This document shows, one piece after another, positions 63,901 to 64,000 of a stretch of DNA of 64,000 nucleotides. Each line of letters opens with the position of its first letter. The stretch's first letter is position 1. The notes under the pieces are model-generated. The model saw only the letters and a program-made list of their open reading frames with translations, did no database searches and was not told where the DNA came from. This stretch comes from Streptomyces cyanogenus (GTDB lineage Bacteria > Actinomycetota > Actinomycetes > Streptomycetales > Streptomycetaceae). The DNA lies in assembly GCF_017526105.1 (NCBI RefSeq), contig NZ_CP071839.1:7664001-7728000 (forward strand), written 5' to 3'. A program made the translations under genes and the position numbers.

Positions 63901-64000
63901 CCACCCTCGCCGAGTTCGACTCCGTGCTGTCCGCGAAGGTGGCCGGCGCCGTCAACCTCGACGCCCTGGTCGGGGACGTGGACTTCTTCGTGCTGTTCGG
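54993..64000 (+). CDS. Modular type I polyketide synthase (partial; two modules visible)
   Basis: Open to the window end; more than 3,000 residues. A coiled docking helix (residues 5-36) shows it receives its chain from another subunit. Module 1: KS (about 38-463; Cys199 in DTACSSS, HGTGT, NISHT), AT (about 560-860; GHSIGE Ser651, HAFH 751-754, malonyl type), DH (about 925-1200; His956 in HAVRGTAVLP, Asp1129 in DAALH), KR (about 1380-1570; GGTSGLG, LDD 1474-1476 so B-type, Tyr1529) and ACP (Ser1694 in LGFDSL). Module 2: KS (Cys1923), AT (GHSVGE Ser2361, HAFH from 2458, malonyl) and, without a DH, a KR whose loop reads GVSDM, not LDD. Leu778 is a TTA codon. Module 1 would add a trans double bond. 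ATG 54993 follows GGAAG; ATG 55005 is possible. Confidence 0.95.
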   Translation, partial: MDRAMGNEQRLRDYLKRATVDLRRTRQKVQELEEAAAEPIAIVGMGCRYPGDVRGPEDLWAMLEQGGHGVTDFPADRGWDPEALGTSSTLSGGFLHDATTFDADFFGISPREALSMDPQQRVLLETTWDALERAGIDPTGLKGTQTGVFVGAMPQEYRVGPADDIDGYRLTGNTSSVISGRLSYSFGLVGPAVTVDTACSSSLVALHLAAQSLRAGECDLALAGGVTVMSSPLTFVEFSKQGGLAADGHCRSFAESASGTGWAEGVGVLVLEKLSEARRRGHTILAVVRGSAVNQDGASNGLTAPNGPSQIRVIEQALLNARLSADQVDVVEAHGTGTTLGDPVEAEALLATYGRNRPADRPLLLGSVKSNISHTQAAAGVAGVIKLVLAMRHGMLPKTLHVDAPTSHVDWSGGSLALATENTPWPAEADRPRRAAVSSFGLSGTNAHAIIEQAPADEDQASDEDEPSVGDVVAGAVPLLVSARTREALGQQAERLLSAVDSGTLADTAFSLATTRAAFEHRAAVVATDHEQARAALAALAAGGTPAGLVSGVTRGKPKLAVVFTGQGAQRAGMGRGLYDRFPVFAAALDEACAALDAHLDRPLREVMWARTARTLNRTEYAQPALFAVEVALYRLVESWGIKPDYLAGHSIGELAAAHVAGVLDLTAAAALVTARGRLMQALPAGGVMTSVRASESEVAPLVSGHAGTVSIAAVNGVRSVVVAGEADAVAEIEAALVERGHRPKRLRVSHAFHSPLMNPMLDEFRAVAEDLTFREPLLPVVSTVTGEQATVEQLTSADYWTDHVRRPVRFHDSVGWLREHGVGAFLELGPDGVLTAMVREDFPDAGVVATLRGAQPEDAALAAAAAGLHTLGVPLRWADYFAGTGARRVDLPTYAFQRRRYWPRDAHASPGDMRAAGLGSANHPLLAAAASLADSDGVLLTGRLSVASHAWLADHAVRGTAVLPGTALLELAVRAGDEVGCGRIEELTLAAPLVLPDQGGVQVQLWIGSPDAHGHRTLTVYARSDAGDATDSGEDRPWTRHADGVLAPGEQAGSFDAAVWPPAGAEAVGLDGFYERAAEAGLEYGPAFRGLAAAWRAGPDGTVAAEVELPESVAAEAPSFGMHPALLDAALHAVALTGLGDGGAMLPFSWEGVRLHATGATAARVLLVPVGDSAVSIEVTDAAGAPLLSVASLALRRLGDERLAAEPGRDALFRLDWAPVSGGTAPETVAVLGPSAPMLPGVEVLVAAGVADLPGVVPPVVLAPVPTGTGDPVADAHANAVWATGIAQDWLADERCGGSRLLFLTHNGVAVRPEDTVDPAQAAVWGFARAAEAENPGRFGAIDGVSVPALGTGEPQTAVRDGEVLAARLARVRSADHGAADWGDGAVLVTGGTSGLGALVARHLAEHHGVRRLVLAGRRGAAAEGAAEVAAGIAGLGAQVTFAAVDAADRDALAAVFAAEGPVTGVVHAAGVLDDGVLPSLTADRIDAVLRPKADAAWNLHELAGDVSAFVVFSSVAGVVGAAAQTAYAAGNAFLDALVTQRRSEGLPGVSLAWGPWTQETGMTSSLGASGMRRLARAGTLPLSVEDGLALFDAAVAGPDAVAVPVRLDLPALRARDEVPPVLRALVRPRARRATAESVAASGLAQRLARLSAVERADTVLELVRAQATSVLGHTGTDRIDPDRTFGDLGFDSLTAVELRGRLAAATGLRLPATLVFDRPTVGALSAYVLDELLGAEEPAESVTGSTAVTDDPIVIVGMSCRYPGGVSSPEDLWRLVSEGADAISGFPTNRGWDLDTLFDPDPDHIGTSYTRSGGFLHDAGEFDPAFFGMSPREALATDAQQRLLLEASWEAVERAGIPPAALRGSRTGVFTGVMYSDYVHALGGGEFEGHQGTGTSPSVASGRVSYTLGLEGPAVSVDTACSSSLVALHLAAQSLRAGECSLALAGGVTVMSTPTSFLEFSRQRGLAADGRCKAFSDAADGVAWSEGVGVIVLERMSDARRNGHEILAVVRGSAVNQDGASNGLTAPNGPSQQRVIRAALANAGLSASDVDVVEGHGTGTALGDPIEAQALLATYGRDREAPLLLGSVKSNIGHTQAAAGVAGIIKMVLAMRHGVVPRTLHVDAPSTQVDWAAGAVKLVTDQTPWPASGRPRRAAVSSFGFSGTNVHTVLEAPPAVAESVPEPLTTAGVVPVLVSGRTRDALRAQAERLLAYVDSADPLDLAHSLATTRSRFEQRAAVIAPDAGTLRRALSALAAGRPDPALSEGETLHGRTAFVFAGQGAQRLGMGRELYARFPVFAEAFDAVTAELGEGVREVMWGEDAEALSETGWAQPALFALEVALYRLVESWGVRPDFLAGHSVGEIAAAHVAGVLSLSDAAALVSARGRLMQALPAGGGMTAIEAGADDVAAELVEGVSIAAVNGPQSVVVAGGTDALARIETVFRERGCRTKALRVSHAFHSPLMDPMLDAFRSVVEGLSFGEARIPLVSTVTGVVAGDELATPEYWVRHVREAVRFADGVRTLVDRGVRAFVELGPDGTLSAMVGDNAADVAAVATLRGERDEERAAVTALARLDTWGVPVDWAAFFAGTGARRVDLPTYAFCREFYWPEARTRPPGDPAGDRLWAAVDEGDAAGLAELLGLGEDQRSSLDALLPALSSWHRDRHERALRDTWRYRVEWAALAEHAATLSGAWLLIGTTEHPDLAEALRAHGAEVRTLVVTEPDRAALAARLAATGDHTGVVWVSPSGEEPAVFPLGLALTVTLAQALGDAGITAPLWVLTRGAVSAAPGDPAPRPSQAAVWGLGRSVALEHPDRWGGLIDLPAAWNDRAASHLAATLAGTDGEDQVAVRPAGRSGRRLVRYTAPSPAGEFTARGTVLVTGGTGGLGSEVARWLARSGAADLVLTSRRGPDAPGAAELRAELEHLGARVEITACDVADRAALAAVLAEHPVTGVVHTAGVSDMKALADTTLAEFDSVLSAKVAGAVNLDALVGDVDFFVLF

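Noticed and set aside
1..64000. tRNA, rRNA, CRISPR array or attachment site
   Set aside because: No T-loop/anticodon pattern, ribosomal RNA sequence, regularly spaced repeats or integrase/att pair was seen by reading; a tRNAscan or repeat search was not possible.

Overview
The window looks like a Streptomyces chromosome. Base composition is very high in G+C with strong third-position bias. GTG and TTG starts follow good GGAGG-type ribosome sites. The families are typical of the genus: SpoIIE-type phosphatases with GAF/PAS sensors, STAS antagonists, PadR and MerR regulators, RNase J, a SARP regulator and a modular type I polyketide synthase. Rare TTA (bldA-dependent) codons appear only where I looked in the biosynthetic region.

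Layout. 1-9.2 kb: housekeeping and accessory single genes (antiporter end, type II dehydroquinate dehydratase variant, hydrolase, SRPBCC protein, HIRAN-like/HTH protein, acetyltransferases, a PadR regulator facing an NTF2-like gene). 9.2-19.5 kb: a large secreted GH35 beta-galactosidase, a CBS protein, a GAF/PAS/SpoIIE phosphatase, a flavodoxin-fold protein and catalase-peroxidase KatG. 19.8-22.7 kb: a compact unit encoding a WXG100-like protein with a YxxxD tail, a 527-residue protein with a WXG-like N-terminus and a C-terminal papain/C39-like Cys-His-Asn peptidase, and an overlapping lipoprotein that resembles the papain inhibitor chagasin. I read this as a candidate type VII-linked protease effector with its own inhibitor, and it is the best candidate here for an undescribed system. 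22.7-27.3 kb: a decayed region with fragments of an Rv1733c-like membrane protein, AdhE and NarK among intact genes (SDR, STAS, PPOX-fold, orphan solute-binding lipoprotein). 27.6-33.3 kb: a 943-residue sensor phosphatase and an SDR/acyl-CoA dehydrogenase pair behind a TetR-type operator. 33.9-39.6 kb: an RNA-metabolism neighbourhood with a DEAD-box helicase, a MerR-type regulator behind a highly structured 350-nt leader, and an RNase J gene. 39.8-41.2 kb: an IS110 remnant and a secreted cyclophilin.

41.8-64 kb: the left edge of a polyene-macrolide-like biosynthetic cluster. A 1,194-residue SARP-ATPase regulator (PimR type) is followed by a secreted cholesterol oxidase translationally coupled to a PAS-LuxR regulator (PimM type). 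Then come a second convergent PAS-LuxR gene, a cytochrome P450, a heterodimeric ABC exporter pair and the start of a modular PKS (KS-AT-DH-KR-ACP, KS-AT-KR...), which runs off the window. The regulatory DNA fits this reading. Three CGGCAAG-type heptads at 11-bp spacing lie between the SARP and cholesterol oxidase genes. Palindromes resembling the PimM operator precede the P450 gene and lie twice in the ABC/PKS divergent promoter. TTA codons in both the SARP and PKS genes imply bldA control. The product cannot be named: the loading module, later modules, ferredoxin and any sugar genes lie outside the window.

No rRNA, tRNA or CRISPR array was recognised.
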